A stretch of 46,115 bases of DNA from Caulobacter sp. (GTDB lineage Bacteria; Pseudomonadota; Alphaproteobacteria; Caulobacterales; Caulobacteraceae): assembly GCA_017744495.1 (NCBI GenBank), contig JAGIBE010000077.1, positions 1 through 46,115 of the forward strand. The letters are read 5' to 3'. Positions 33,774-42,237 of this stretch are shown here, in pieces (position 1 is the stretch's first letter; every line of letters begins with the position of its first letter). The position numbers and the translations under genes are program-made. The notes beneath the pieces were generated by a model. That model searched no databases, had not been told where the DNA came from, and worked only from the letters and a program-made list of their open reading frames with translations.

Positions 33774-33941
33774 ATGCCCCCGAGCGCAAGCCCAGACATC
33801 GCCCCGCCCGTCGGCGCTCCGCACTGGATCGCCCACTCCCTTCGCAAACTGATCGGCAAAGGCGCCGAAGGCCCGTCCGGCACGGACTGGGCCTCTTCGT
33901 TCAAGAGCCGTCAGAAATCCCGGCGACCAGTCTGGGAATGA
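33774..33941 (+). CDS. Possible 55-residue first gene or leader of the efflux operon
   Basis: ATG 33774 with GGAG 8 nt upstream opens a 55-residue frame, MPPSASPDIAPPVGAPHWIA, then LRKLIGKGAEGPSGTDWASS and a basic end SRQKSRRPVWE. Its stop overlaps an in-frame upstream start of the adaptor gene (ATGA at 33938). Third-position GC is high, as in neighbouring genes. It lies downstream of the predicted efflux promoter. It could be a regulatory leader peptide or a small protein; I do not recognise it. Confidence 0.5.
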   Translation: MPPSASPDIAPPVGAPHWIAHSLRKLIGKGAEGPSGTDWASSFKSRQKSRRPVWE

Positions 33942-33988
33942 ACAACAGACCGTCTCCTCCCCGCTTCACCGCCCGACAGGTACTCCCG

Positions 33989-35167
33989 ATGTCCCTCCGC
34001 CCCGTTTTCACCTCCTTCGCCGGTCTGGCCGCCATGGCCGTGCTGGCCGCCTGCAGCGCCCAGGCCAAGCAGGAGCCCGCCCCGCCGCCCGCCCAGGTCA
34101 CCGTCACCGCGGTGGCCTTCAAGGAACTGCGCCAGTGGGATGACTTCACCGGCCGCCTCGAGGCCGTCGACACCGTCGACATCCGCCCGCGCGTCAGCGG
34201 CTACATCGACGGCGCCCGGTTCGAGGAAGGCGCCCGGGTCCGCAAGGGCCAGGTGCTGTTCCAGATCGACCCGCGCCCCTACCAGGCCGAGGCCAACCGC
34301 GCCGCGGCGGAGGTCGAGCGGGCCAAGGCCCAGCTGAACCTAGCCACCGTCAATCGCGAGCGCGGCCGCCGGCTGATCGAGCAGAACGCCCTGGCCCAGA
34401 GCGAGTTCGACCGCCTGACCGCCGAAGAGAAGGCCGCCCAGGCCAATCTCGGCGCCGCCAACGCCGCCTACCAGACCGCCCGCCTGAACCTGGAATGGAC
34501 CCGCGTGGTCTCGCCGATCGACGGCCGGGTCTCCAAGGCCGTGATCACTCGCGGCAACCTGGTCACCCCGTCCGATCTGCTGACGACCGTGGTCTCCGAC
34601 ACCCCGATCTACGCCACCTTCAACGCCGACGAGCAGACCTTCCTGAAGTACGCCTCGGCCGAACGCGGCAAGGCCAGCCCCGTCTATATGGGCCTGATGA
34701 CCGAGGACGGTTATCCGCACCAGGGCCAGCTGAAGTTCATCGACAACGCCCTGGACGCCAAGAGCGGCACGATCAACGGTCGGGCGATCTTCGCCAACGC
34801 CGACGGCCGGTTCACCCCGGGCCTGTTCGCCCGCATCCGCATGGTCAGCGACACCTCGCAGACGGTGGCCCTGGCTCCGGACCGCGCGGTGGCGACGGAC
34901 CTGGGCAAGCGCTTCGTCGTGGTGGTCGGCGCCAACAACAAGGCCGAGTACCGCCCTGTCGAGGTGGGCCCGCTGGCCGGCAACCTGCGCATCATCCGCT
35001 CGGGCCTGAAGCCCGGCGACCGGGTGATCGTCGGCGGTCTGCAGAAGGTCAAGCCGGGCGACACCGTCAGCCCGGTCACCATCAAGACCGACCTCTCGAC
35101 CGACCTGTCGCAGTTCGAGACCGGTCCGCAGCGGGTGGCGATGATCAACTCGGTTTCGCAGAACTAG
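33989..35167 (+). CDS. acrA: RND efflux periplasmic adaptor lipoprotein (AcrA/MexA-type)
   Basis: 392 residues from ATG 33989. The signal peptide ends in a lipobox, AVLAAC with Cys22, so it is anchored to the inner membrane. The order is: beta-barrel start, lipoyl half VDTVDIRPRVSGYIDGARF, coiled-coil hairpin (about 95-160, RAAAEVERAKAQLNLATVNR), second lipoyl half WTRVVSPIDGRVSKAVITRG, beta-barrel and membrane-proximal domain (GDRVIVGGLQKVKPGDTVSP). It bridges the pump and the outer-membrane channel. An in-frame ATG at 33938 overlaps the stop of a small upstream ORF and would add 17 residues; which start is used is uncertain. The pump gene follows after 89 bp containing a hairpin. Confidence 0.93.
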   Translation: MSLRPVFTSFAGLAAMAVLAACSAQAKQEPAPPPAQVTVTAVAFKELRQWDDFTGRLEAVDTVDIRPRVSGYIDGARFEEGARVRKGQVLFQIDPRPYQAEANRAAAEVERAKAQLNLATVNRERGRRLIEQNALAQSEFDRLTAEEKAAQANLGAANAAYQTARLNLEWTRVVSPIDGRVSKAVITRGNLVTPSDLLTTVVSDTPIYATFNADEQTFLKYASAERGKASPVYMGLMTEDGYPHQGQLKFIDNALDAKSGTINGRAIFANADGRFTPGLFARIRMVSDTSQTVALAPDRAVATDLGKRFVVVVGANNKAEYRPVEVGPLAGNLRIIRSGLKPGDRVIVGGLQKVKPGDTVSPVTIKTDLSTDLSQFETGPQRVAMINSVSQN

Positions 35168-35198
35168 CGCCCAGCCGCGCACCCTGAACGAAGGTTTC

Positions 35199-35220
35199 GG
35201 GAGCCCCCAGCGGGGCTCCC
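35199..35220 (+). terminator. Intercistronic hairpin between adaptor and pump genes
   Basis: A perfect 9-bp stem GGGAGCCCC/GGGGCTCCC with loop CAGC lies in the 89-bp gap. No T tract follows; it is more likely an mRNA processing or stability element than a full terminator. Confidence 0.45.
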
Positions 35221-35256
35221 CACGCCCCCTCCTTGCCTCCTCCCCGGAAGCCTCCC

Positions 35257-38200
35257 ATGAATTTCTCCAAGTTCTTCGTGAACCGGCCGCGCTTCGCCGC
35301 CGTGCTCTCGATCATCATCTTCATCGCCGGGTTGGTGGCTCTGCCGCGCCTGCCGATCTCGGAATATCCCGAGGTGGTGCCGCCGACCGTGGTCGTGCGC
35401 GCCGCCTATCCGGGCGCCAACCCCGCGGTCATCGGCCAGACCGTCGCCGCTCCGCTGGAGCAGGCGATCAACGGTGTCGAGGGCATGATCTACCAGTCGT
35501 CGCAGTCGGCCTCGGACGGCGCGATGATCCTGACCGTCACCTTCGCCCTCGGGACCGATCTCGATAAGGCCCAGGTCCAGGTGCAGAACCGTGTCGCCCA
35601 GGCCCTGCCCAAGCTGCCCCAGGAGGTGCAGCGGATCGGCGTGACCACCGACAAGGCCTCGCCCGACCTGACCCTGGTCGTGCACATGATCTCGCCCAAC
35701 AACCGCTACGACATGCTGTATCTCAGCAACTACGCGCAGCTGAACGTGCGTGACCGTCTGAAGCGCGTGGACGGCGTGGGCGACGTGCAGATCTTCGGGG
35801 CCGGCGCCTACTCCATGCGCGTGTGGCTGGACCCTGAAAAGCTGGCCTCGCTGAACATGACGGCCGGCGATGTCGTGAAGGCCCTGCGCGAGCAGAACGT
35901 CCAGGTCGCCGCCGGCCAGCTGGGCGCCCCGCCCGCTCCCGGCGCCGCCGACTTCCAGCTGTCGATCAACGCCCCCGGCCGTCTGACCGACGAGGAGCAG
36001 TTCCGCGAGGTCATCATCCGCTCGGGCCCGAACGGCGAGATCACCCACCTGGGCGACGTGGCCCGCGTGGAGATGGGCGCCAACAACTACGCCCTGCGCA
36101 GCCTGCTCGACAACAAGTCGGCCGTGGCCATGCCGATCTTCCAGCGTCCGGGCTCCAACGCCCTGCAGATGGCCGCCGACATCAAGAAGACGATGAAGGA
36201 GCTCAAGAAGGAGTTCCCCGAAGGCGTCGACTACGAGATCATCTACGACACCACCGCCTTCGTGCAGGAATCGATCAATTCGGTGATCCACACCCTGGTC
36301 GAGGCCATCATCCTGGTGGTCATCGTGGTGGTGATCTTCCTGCAGGGCTGGCGCGCCTCGATCATCCCGCTGATCGCCGTGCCCGTGTCGCTGATCGGCA
36401 CCTTCGCGGTGCTGCTGATGCTGGGCTTCGGCCTCAACGCCCTGACCCTGTTCGGCCTGGTCTTGGCCATCGGCATCGTGGTCGACGACGCCATCGTCGT
36501 GGTCGAGAACGTCGAGCGCAACATCACCAACGGGCTGCCTCCCCCTGAGGCCACCCGCAAGGCCATGAGCGAGGTCACCGGACCGATCATCTCCACGGCC
36601 CTGGTGCTGTGCGCGGTGTTCATCCCGACCGCCTTCATCAGCGGCCTGTCGGGCCAGTTCTACCGGCAGTTCGCCCTGACCATCGCCATCTCGACGGTGA
36701 TCTCGGCCTTCAACTCGCTGACCCTGTCGCCGGCACTGGCCGCCGTGCTGCTCAAGAGCCACGACGCGCCCAAGGACCGCTTCCAGAAGATCATCGACGC
36801 AAGCCTGGGCTGGCTGTTCAACCCGTTCAACCGCTTCTTCGCCAAGGCGTCCAACGGCTACGTCCGCAATGTCGGCCGCACCCTGGGCAAGTCGACCGCG
36901 GGCCTGGTGGTCTACGGGATCCTGCTGGCCCTGACGATCGGGGCCTTCATGAAGACTCCGGGCGGCTTCGTGCCCCAGCAGGACAAGGCCTATGTGGTCG
37001 CCGTCGTGCAGCTGCCCGACGCCGCCTCGCTGGACCGCACCGAGGCCGTCATCCGCCAGATGGGCGACATCGCCATGAAGGTGCCGGGCATCAAGCACTC
37101 GGTGGCCTTCCCCGGCCTGTCGGCCAACGGCTTCATCAACAGCCCCAACTCCGGCGCGGTGTTCTTCCCGCTGGACGACTTCAAGAACCGCAAGAGCCAT
37201 GACCTGTCGGCCAACGCCATCGTCGGCCAGCTGAACCAGAAGTTCGGCGCCATCCCCGACGCCCAGATCGCGGTCTTCCCGCCGCCTTCGGTGCAGGGGC
37301 TGGGCACGATCGGCGGCTTCCGCATGCAGATCGTCGACCGCGCGGGCCTGGGCCCGGAAGAGCTGAACAAGCAGACCCAAAACCTGATCGACAAGGCGCG
37401 CAAGAACCCCGCCCTGGCCGGCGTGTTCTCGACCTACCAGGTCAGCGTGCCGAAGATCGAGGCCAACATCGATCGCGAGAAGGCGCGGGCCTCGGGCGTC
37501 AGCCTGACCGACCTGTTCGAGACCATGCAGGTCTATCTGGGCTCGCTGTACGTCAACGACTTCAACCGCTTTGGCCGCACCTACGAGGTCAACGTCCAGG
37601 CCGACCAGAAATTCCGCATGCAGCCCGAGCAGATGCTGCGGCTGCAGACGCGGAACGACCAGGGCCAGATGATCCCGCTGGGCGCCTTCGTCAGCTTCAA
37701 GGAGGCCACCGGCCCCGACCGCGAGAGCCACTACAACGGCGTGCTCACGGCCGAGATCAACGGCGGCCCGGCCCCCGGCTATTCGACCGGCCAAGCCCAG
37801 GAGGCCCTGGAAGACCTGGCCAAGCAGGAGCTGCCCAACGGCATGGGCTACGAGTGGACCGAGCTGACCTACCAGCAGATCCTGGCGGGCAACACGGCGG
37901 TCTACATCTTCCCGCTCTGCGTGCTGCTGGCCTTCCTCGTGCTGGTCGCCCAGTACGAAAGCTGGAGCCTGCCGCTGGTCGTGATCCTGATCGTGCCGAT
38001 GACCCTGCTGTCGGCCCTGGCCGGCGTGCTGCTGACCCACGGCGACAACAACATCTTCACCCAGATCGGGCTGATCGTGCTGGTGGGGCTGGCGTGTAAG
38101 AACGCCATCCTGATCGTCGAGTTCGCCAAGGAACGCGAGGAGCATGGCGACACGCCGCTGCAGGCGGTGCTGGAAGCCTGCCGCCTGCGCCTGCGGCCGA

Positions 38201-38433
38201 TCCTGATGACCTCAATCGCCTTCATCATGGGCGTGTGGCCGCTGGTGGTCAGCCACGGGGCCGGCGCCGAGATGCGCCGCGCCATGGGCGTGGCGGTGTT
38301 CTCGGGCATGCTGGGGGTGACGGTCTTCGGCCTGATCCTGACCCCGATCTTCTACTTCGTGATCCGCCGCAACACCGCCCGCCGGGCGGCGCTGAAGGCG
38401 GCCAAGCAAACGACGCCTGTGGAGGCGCACTGA
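35257..38433 (+). CDS. acrB: RND efflux pump inner-membrane transporter (HAE1, AcrB/MexB-type)
   Basis: 1058 residues with 12 membrane helices and two large periplasmic loops. It is a proton-driven trimer exporting drugs and other hydrophobic or amphiphilic compounds. It starts MNFSKFFVNRPRFAAVLSII. The proton-relay aspartates are Asp410/Asp411 in GIVVDDAIVVVENVER (AcrB 407/408), and the C-terminal half has GLACKNAILIVEFAKE and RLRPILMTSIAFIMGVWPL. The length and motifs are those of HAE1 pumps. The ATG at 35257 is chosen because upstream codons lie before the conserved MNFSKFF start. The stop overlaps the NodT start by 1 nt (TGATG). Confidence 0.96.
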   Translation: MNFSKFFVNRPRFAAVLSIIIFIAGLVALPRLPISEYPEVVPPTVVVRAAYPGANPAVIGQTVAAPLEQAINGVEGMIYQSSQSASDGAMILTVTFALGTDLDKAQVQVQNRVAQALPKLPQEVQRIGVTTDKASPDLTLVVHMISPNNRYDMLYLSNYAQLNVRDRLKRVDGVGDVQIFGAGAYSMRVWLDPEKLASLNMTAGDVVKALREQNVQVAAGQLGAPPAPGAADFQLSINAPGRLTDEEQFREVIIRSGPNGEITHLGDVARVEMGANNYALRSLLDNKSAVAMPIFQRPGSNALQMAADIKKTMKELKKEFPEGVDYEIIYDTTAFVQESINSVIHTLVEAIILVVIVVVIFLQGWRASIIPLIAVPVSLIGTFAVLLMLGFGLNALTLFGLVLAIGIVVDDAIVVVENVERNITNGLPPPEATRKAMSEVTGPIISTALVLCAVFIPTAFISGLSGQFYRQFALTIAISTVISAFNSLTLSPALAAVLLKSHDAPKDRFQKIIDASLGWLFNPFNRFFAKASNGYVRNVGRTLGKSTAGLVVYGILLALTIGAFMKTPGGFVPQQDKAYVVAVVQLPDAASLDRTEAVIRQMGDIAMKVPGIKHSVAFPGLSANGFINSPNSGAVFFPLDDFKNRKSHDLSANAIVGQLNQKFGAIPDAQIAVFPPPSVQGLGTIGGFRMQIVDRAGLGPEELNKQTQNLIDKARKNPALAGVFSTYQVSVPKIEANIDREKARASGVSLTDLFETMQVYLGSLYVNDFNRFGRTYEVNVQADQKFRMQPEQMLRLQTRNDQGQMIPLGAFVSFKEATGPDRESHYNGVLTAEINGGPAPGYSTGQAQEALEDLAKQELPNGMGYEWTELTYQQILAGNTAVYIFPLCVLLAFLVLVAQYESWSLPLVVILIVPMTLLSALAGVLLTHGDNNIFTQIGLIVLVGLACKNAILIVEFAKEREEHGDTPLQAVLEACRLRLRPILMTSIAFIMGVWPLVVSHGAGAEMRRAMGVAVFSGMLGVTVFGLILTPIFYFVIRRNTARRAALKAAKQTTPVEAH

Positions 38434-39878
38434 TGTCTCACCTCTCTCAAACCAAGCCCGCCTGGCCCAATCCTTCCTGGAAGAGCCTGAAGGTCCAGCT
38501 CGGCCTCTTCGCCAGCATGCTTCTGCTGTCGGCCTGCGCCGTCGGACCGGATTACAAGGCCCCCGTCCAGGCCCCGGTCGTTCTCCAGAACGCCCCGGCC
38601 GGCGCCTTCTCCACGGCCAATCCCGAGGCCCAGTGGTGGAAGGCGTTCAACGACCCGGTGCTCGACGGCCTGATCACCCAGGCCCTGTCGAGCAACCTCG
38701 ACCTCAAGGTCGCGGTGGCCCGGGTGGACGAGGCCCGCGCCCTGTTCAAGGAGACGCGGCTGGACCAGCTGCCGCACGTGACCGCCAGCGGCGCGTACCA
38801 GAAGAGCGACCAGCAGCAGCCGGGCTCGAACGGTCAGCGGGTCGAGAGCGAGACCTACCAGGCCGGCTTCGACGCCGGCTGGGAGATCGACCTGTTCGGC
38901 CGCGTCCGCCGGGGCGTGGAGTCCGCGCGGGCCGAGGCCGGCGCGGCCCAGGCCGACCTGCGCGACGCCCAGGTCACGGTCGCCGCCGAGGTGGCGCGGA
39001 ACTATCTGGAGCTGCGCGGCTACCAGGCCCGGCTGGCCGTCGCCAACCGCAACCTCGACACCCAGCGCGAGACCCTGCGCCTGACCCAGGTGCGCTACAA
39101 CGCCGGGGCCGGCAGCCCGATCGACGTCGCCAGCGCCCAGGCCCGCCTCAACGCCACCGAGGCGGCGATCCCGGCCCTGATCACCGCCGAGAAGGCCGCG
39201 AACTACCGGCTGTGCGTCCTGCTGGGCAAGCGGCCGGGCGAGTTGGACGCGACATTGGTCGCCAAGGACGCGGAGGTCACGCCGCTGATCGCCGCCCTGC
39301 CGATCGGCGACGCCGCCGACCTGCTGCGCCGGCGGCCCGACGTCCAGGCGGCCGAGCGTCGCCTGGCCGCCCAGACCGCCAAGGTGGGGGTGGCCACGGC
39401 CGACCTCTTCCCGCGCGTGCGGGTGGCCGGCTTCGTCGGCTTCCTGTCGGGCTCGGCTTCAGGCTTCGGGAACAGCGCCAGCCAGGCCTGGTCGGTGGCT
39501 CCCACCGTCACCTGGCCGGCCCTGGACCTGGGCAGCGCCCACCAGCGCCTGAAGGCCGCTGAGGCCCGCAACGACGCCAGCCTGGCCGTCTACGACCAGA
39601 CCGTCCTGCGGGCCCTGGAGGACCTGGAGACGGCGCTGGTCGCCTACCGCCAGCAGCAGGCCCAGCTGGTCAGCCTGACCAACCAGGCCGCCGCCTCTCG
39701 CCGCGCCGCCGAACTGGCCCGCATCCAGTACAAGGAGGGCGGCATCGACTTCCTGGTGCTGCTGGACGCCGAGCGGACGCTCCTGGCCGCTGAAGACTCG
39801 CTCACGGTCGCGGAGACGGGCGTGAACACCAACGTCGTGGCGATCTACAAGGCGCTCGGCGGTGGGTGGACGAGCTAG
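38433..39878 (+). CDS. nodT: Outer-membrane efflux lipoprotein (NodT/OprM family)
   Basis: 481 residues. The signal peptide has lipobox LLSAC (Cys35), then AVGPDYKAPVQAPVVLQ, the typical start of this family. It has two OEP repeats with long helices (LSSNLDLKVAVARVDEARAL and VRYNAGAGSPIDVASAQARL) and the linker LLGKRPGEL. It forms the trimeric outer-membrane tunnel for the RND pump. The start is set by the TGATG overlap with the pump gene and the lipoprotein signal. It is the last gene of the efflux operon; a long palindromic element follows at 39912. Confidence 0.94.
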   Translation: MSHLSQTKPAWPNPSWKSLKVQLGLFASMLLLSACAVGPDYKAPVQAPVVLQNAPAGAFSTANPEAQWWKAFNDPVLDGLITQALSSNLDLKVAVARVDEARALFKETRLDQLPHVTASGAYQKSDQQQPGSNGQRVESETYQAGFDAGWEIDLFGRVRRGVESARAEAGAAQADLRDAQVTVAAEVARNYLELRGYQARLAVANRNLDTQRETLRLTQVRYNAGAGSPIDVASAQARLNATEAAIPALITAEKAANYRLCVLLGKRPGELDATLVAKDAEVTPLIAALPIGDAADLLRRRPDVQAAERRLAAQTAKVGVATADLFPRVRVAGFVGFLSGSASGFGNSASQAWSVAPTVTWPALDLGSAHQRLKAAEARNDASLAVYDQTVLRALEDLETALVAYRQQQAQLVSLTNQAAASRRAAELARIQYKEGGIDFLVLLDAERTLLAAEDSLTVAETGVNTNVVAIYKALGGGWTS

Positions 39879-39911
39879 AGCGAAAAGTTATCCACAGGCC
39901 TCCATCATTAT

Positions 39912-40040
39912 CGTCATTCCGGGCCTTGTGCCCGGGACCCCTGGTTCAGCTCGCACGTGAAGCGCCTTGGCGCGCCAGCGCGCCACTCGTCCGCACCTGC
40001 GGCGGACAGAGGGGTCCCGGGCACAAGGCCCGGGATGACG
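39912..40040. repeat. REP/BIME-like palindromic element 2
   Basis: Inverted arms of 31 bp (39912-39942 with 40010-40040) differ at a single position that is a G-U wobble in RNA. The centre of about 67 bp contains a further short palindrome (CTTGGCGCGCCAGCGCGCC region). The arms carry the CGTCATYCCGGG and GGGACCC cores shared with element 1. It lies downstream of nodT, in a 283-bp gap otherwise without a gene. Confidence 0.85.
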
Positions 40041-40161
40041 GTTTGAAAGAGGGCGTATCCTCGCTCCATCCCCGCGCTCGCCGAACGCCGACCCAACAAA
40101 ATCAACGCCCTACACGAAAACGCACGTTTTCTATCCTCACCCTCCGGGGCGGGCGGATACT

Positions 40162-40551
40162 ATGGGCATGACCCAGACCGACATCCCCACCTGGTGCACG
40201 ACGTTCCAGCTCAAGCTGATGGCCGCCCTCGACGCGGTCTGGGCGGCGCTCGAACGCACCGACGATCCCGCCGAGATGAAGCGGGCCCGCGACAGGGCCA
40301 AGGCCATCGGCGACCTGGCCGCCATGGCCCGCAAGGTGGCGCTGCTGCTGCCGACCCCACGCGGCAAGCCTCAGCTGGCCGAAACGGCCGCCGCCGGCCT
40401 TCACGCCACGCAAGCCGTCGCGGACGTCAGGGCCATGCTGGCGGACATCCAACGCCCCGCCGCGCCGGCGGCCGCGCCCGTCGCCGCCCAGGCCGAGCAT
40501 ACCCGGCGCGCTCTGGACAAGCTCAAGGGCGGGCGACGCGGGCGGCTGTAA
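40162..40551 (+). CDS. Uncharacterised helical protein
   Basis: 129 residues (or 127 from ATG 40168): PTWCTTFQLKLMAALDAVWA, then AEMKRARDRAKAIGDLAAMA and an Ala/Pro-rich C-terminus with a basic end (LDKLKGGRRGRL). It is predicted all-helical, without signal peptide or membrane segment. The family is not recognised. It is the first of four small genes in one direction between the efflux operon and the sensor kinase. No strong Shine-Dalgarno sequence is visible at either start. Confidence 0.65.
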   Translation: MGMTQTDIPTWCTTFQLKLMAALDAVWAALERTDDPAEMKRARDRAKAIGDLAAMARKVALLLPTPRGKPQLAETAAAGLHATQAVADVRAMLADIQRPAAPAAAPVAAQAEHTRRALDKLKGGRRGRL

Positions 40552-40607
40552 AGCGCCGATGCGAGAAGAGGCTTTCGATCCAAGCCTCGCCGTGTGAGGC
40601 TGGCGGC

Positions 40608-40871
40608 ATGAAGACCGCCCTCACCCTTCTCGCCGTGGCCGGCGCCCTGGCCTCGTCCGCCTGCACCGACAGCAAGCGCGCCCGCAACGACGCCACCTGG
40701 ACCGACCGCCCGGCCGACGTCACCTGCTGGTCCTATGGGACCCAGACCTATTCCGGCCGCTCGACCGGCAAGGTCGAATACGACGACGGGCGCATCTCGT
40801 TCGTGGACGCCGCGACCCAACGCTACACGACGATCGACGGCGAGTGCCGGGTCGTGTACCTGCCGCGCTGA
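40608..40871 (+). CDS. Small lipoprotein
   Basis: 87 residues, MKTALTLLAVAGALASSACT with a lipobox ending in Cys19, then a short beta-rich domain with two Cys (DVTCWSYGTQTYSGRSTGKV, GECRVVYLPR) that could form one disulfide. A periplasmic or membrane-anchored location is likely. The start is chosen by the signal peptide. Its function is unknown; the pattern resembles many small Caulobacterales lipoproteins, but I recognise no family. Confidence 0.72.
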   Translation: MKTALTLLAVAGALASSACTDSKRARNDATWTDRPADVTCWSYGTQTYSGRSTGKVEYDDGRISFVDAATQRYTTIDGECRVVYLPR

Positions 40872-41017
40872 CGACCCCTAGCCGCGAAGAGCCACGAAGC
40901 GCCACGCGGGCAAGGTGGGCTTCCAGTCTTCAACGCGTTCGAACGATCGCCGCCTCCGTTTCGAATAGTCAAAGTCTGGCGCCGGACGTCAAATCGAGCC
41001 TCTCGAAGGAGGCGACG

Positions 41018-41824
41018 ATGAGACTGATCCTGGGAGGGCTGATGGCCGTGGCCCTGTGCCCGGTCGCGACACGGGCCGACGACCTCGAACCCGCGTCCCC
41101 ACCCCCGGCGCACGCCACGCCCGCCGACGCGGTGCGCGGCTACCGCGAGGCGGTGGCCGAGCGCGATCCCGCCAAGCTCGGACGCGCCTTCCAACCCAGC
41201 GCGATCGCCTATCGCCTCGACGGCGGAACGATCACGGCCATCTACCAGGCGCAATGGAAGGCCCGCATGGCCAGGACGGCCGAGCCGTCGACATCGGCCA
41301 TGACGATCGAGCGGATCGACGCGGGCCGGACCACGGCCCTGGTCCGGCTGCGTTCACTCGAGGACGGCAGGCCCTTGGTCGACTACGTGTTGCTGGCGCG
41401 GCTGTCCGGCGGCTGGCGCATCGTGGCGACGCTGGGCCAGCCGGAGGCGGGTGAAAGCCCCGCCTCGACCGCCGGCGTCGCGGCGGTGGTGGACGACAAG
41501 CTGGCCGCCGACCGCGCCTGGGACGCCGAGCGTCTGGGCGCGACGCTCGATCCCCGCGCCCTGGTAACCAGCGTCGAGGACGGCGAGTTCGTCGCCGCGT
41601 CGGTGGCCGAGTGGCGGGCGCGCTACCAGGACCGACGCAAGAGCTCGTCCGGCGCGACCTTCGAGGTCACCAGCCGCGTGATGGAGGCGCGCGGCGACGT
41701 CGGCATGGCTCGATGGTCGTTCCGGTCCGAAAGCGGCGAATGGACCGACCGGGCCCTCATGGTCCGGACCGCATCGGGGTGGCGGATGCTCGCCCTGCTG
41801 TTCGTCAAGGAAGCGCCGCTGTGA
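41018..41824 (+). CDS. Exported protein with two NTF2/lumazine-binding-like domains
   Basis: 268 residues. ATG 41018 has AGGAGG 6 nt upstream, a near-ideal site, and starts a signal peptide (MRLILGGLMAVALCPVATRA|DD). Two tandem domains of the SnoaL/NTF2 (lumazine-binding-like) type follow. The first, about 36-140, runs DAVRGYREAVAERDPAKLGR to VLLARLSGGWRIVATLGQPE. The second, about 150-268, runs KLAADRAWDAERLGATLDPR to LMVRTASGWRMLALLFVKEA. Each ends in the GWRxLA strand. Such domains bind small ligands or serve as periplasmic scaffolds; the ligand is unknown. Confidence 0.75.
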   Translation: MRLILGGLMAVALCPVATRADDLEPASPPPAHATPADAVRGYREAVAERDPAKLGRAFQPSAIAYRLDGGTITAIYQAQWKARMARTAEPSTSAMTIERIDAGRTTALVRLRSLEDGRPLVDYVLLARLSGGWRIVATLGQPEAGESPASTAGVAAVVDDKLAADRAWDAERLGATLDPRALVTSVEDGEFVAASVAEWRARYQDRRKSSSGATFEVTSRVMEARGDVGMARWSFRSESGEWTDRALMVRTASGWRMLALLFVKEAPL

Positions 41825-41874
41825 AGGCCACCATACCCCTGGCCTCGGCCGCGCCGCCGTCGTAAAGCCCCGCC

Positions 41875-42054
41875 ATGGACAAGCAGACCAAGATCCAGTT
41901 CGCCCTCGGCGCGGGACTCGTCGCGGCGGGACTGGTCGTCGAATTCACCCTCCACACGGATGTCACCCGCGTCATGGGCGCGGTGATCGCGACGCTGGGC
42001 GTGATCGTGGCCCGCCGCGCGTTCCGCCGGATGCGCTGGGGCGGCCGGAAGTAG
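41875..42054 (+). CDS. Small membrane protein (59 residues)
   Basis: MDKQTKIQFALGAGLVAAGL, then VVEFTLHTDVTRVMGAVIAT, then a hydrophobic strip and a basic end RRAFRRMRWGGRK. Two membrane segments with a short loop are likely, with a positively charged C-terminus in the cytoplasm. It starts 51 nt after the previous stop. High third-position GC and the clean open frame support it as a real gene; no family is recognised. Confidence 0.6.
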   Translation: MDKQTKIQFALGAGLVAAGLVVEFTLHTDVTRVMGAVIATLGVIVARRAFRRMRWGGRK

Positions 42055-42076
42055 GGCTACGACGCGGCAGATTACG

Positions 42077-42213
42077 CCCACTTGCCCCCTACGGATCGCT
42101 TCGCGATCGTCTTCCCCCATAGGGGGAAGAGCTTTCCATCGTCGGCGTCCTAAATGGCTCCGCCCCCTATGGGGGCGGACAGACCGCGTAGCGGTCAGGT
42201 GGGGGCAAGTGGG
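42077..42213. repeat. Palindromic element 3 with four internal hairpins
   Basis: Outer 13-bp perfect arms (42077-42089 with 42201-42213, CCCACTTGCCCCC) enclose four smaller hairpins: GATCGC/GCGATC at 42094, CTTCCCCC/GGGGGAAG at 42111, TCCGCCCCC/GGGGGCGGA at about 42159 and GACCGC/GCGGTC at 42182. It fills the gap between the 59-residue gene and the convergent sensor kinase and may terminate both. Confidence 0.85.
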
Positions 42214-42237
42214 TGTGATCCGACGCCGAAGAACCTT

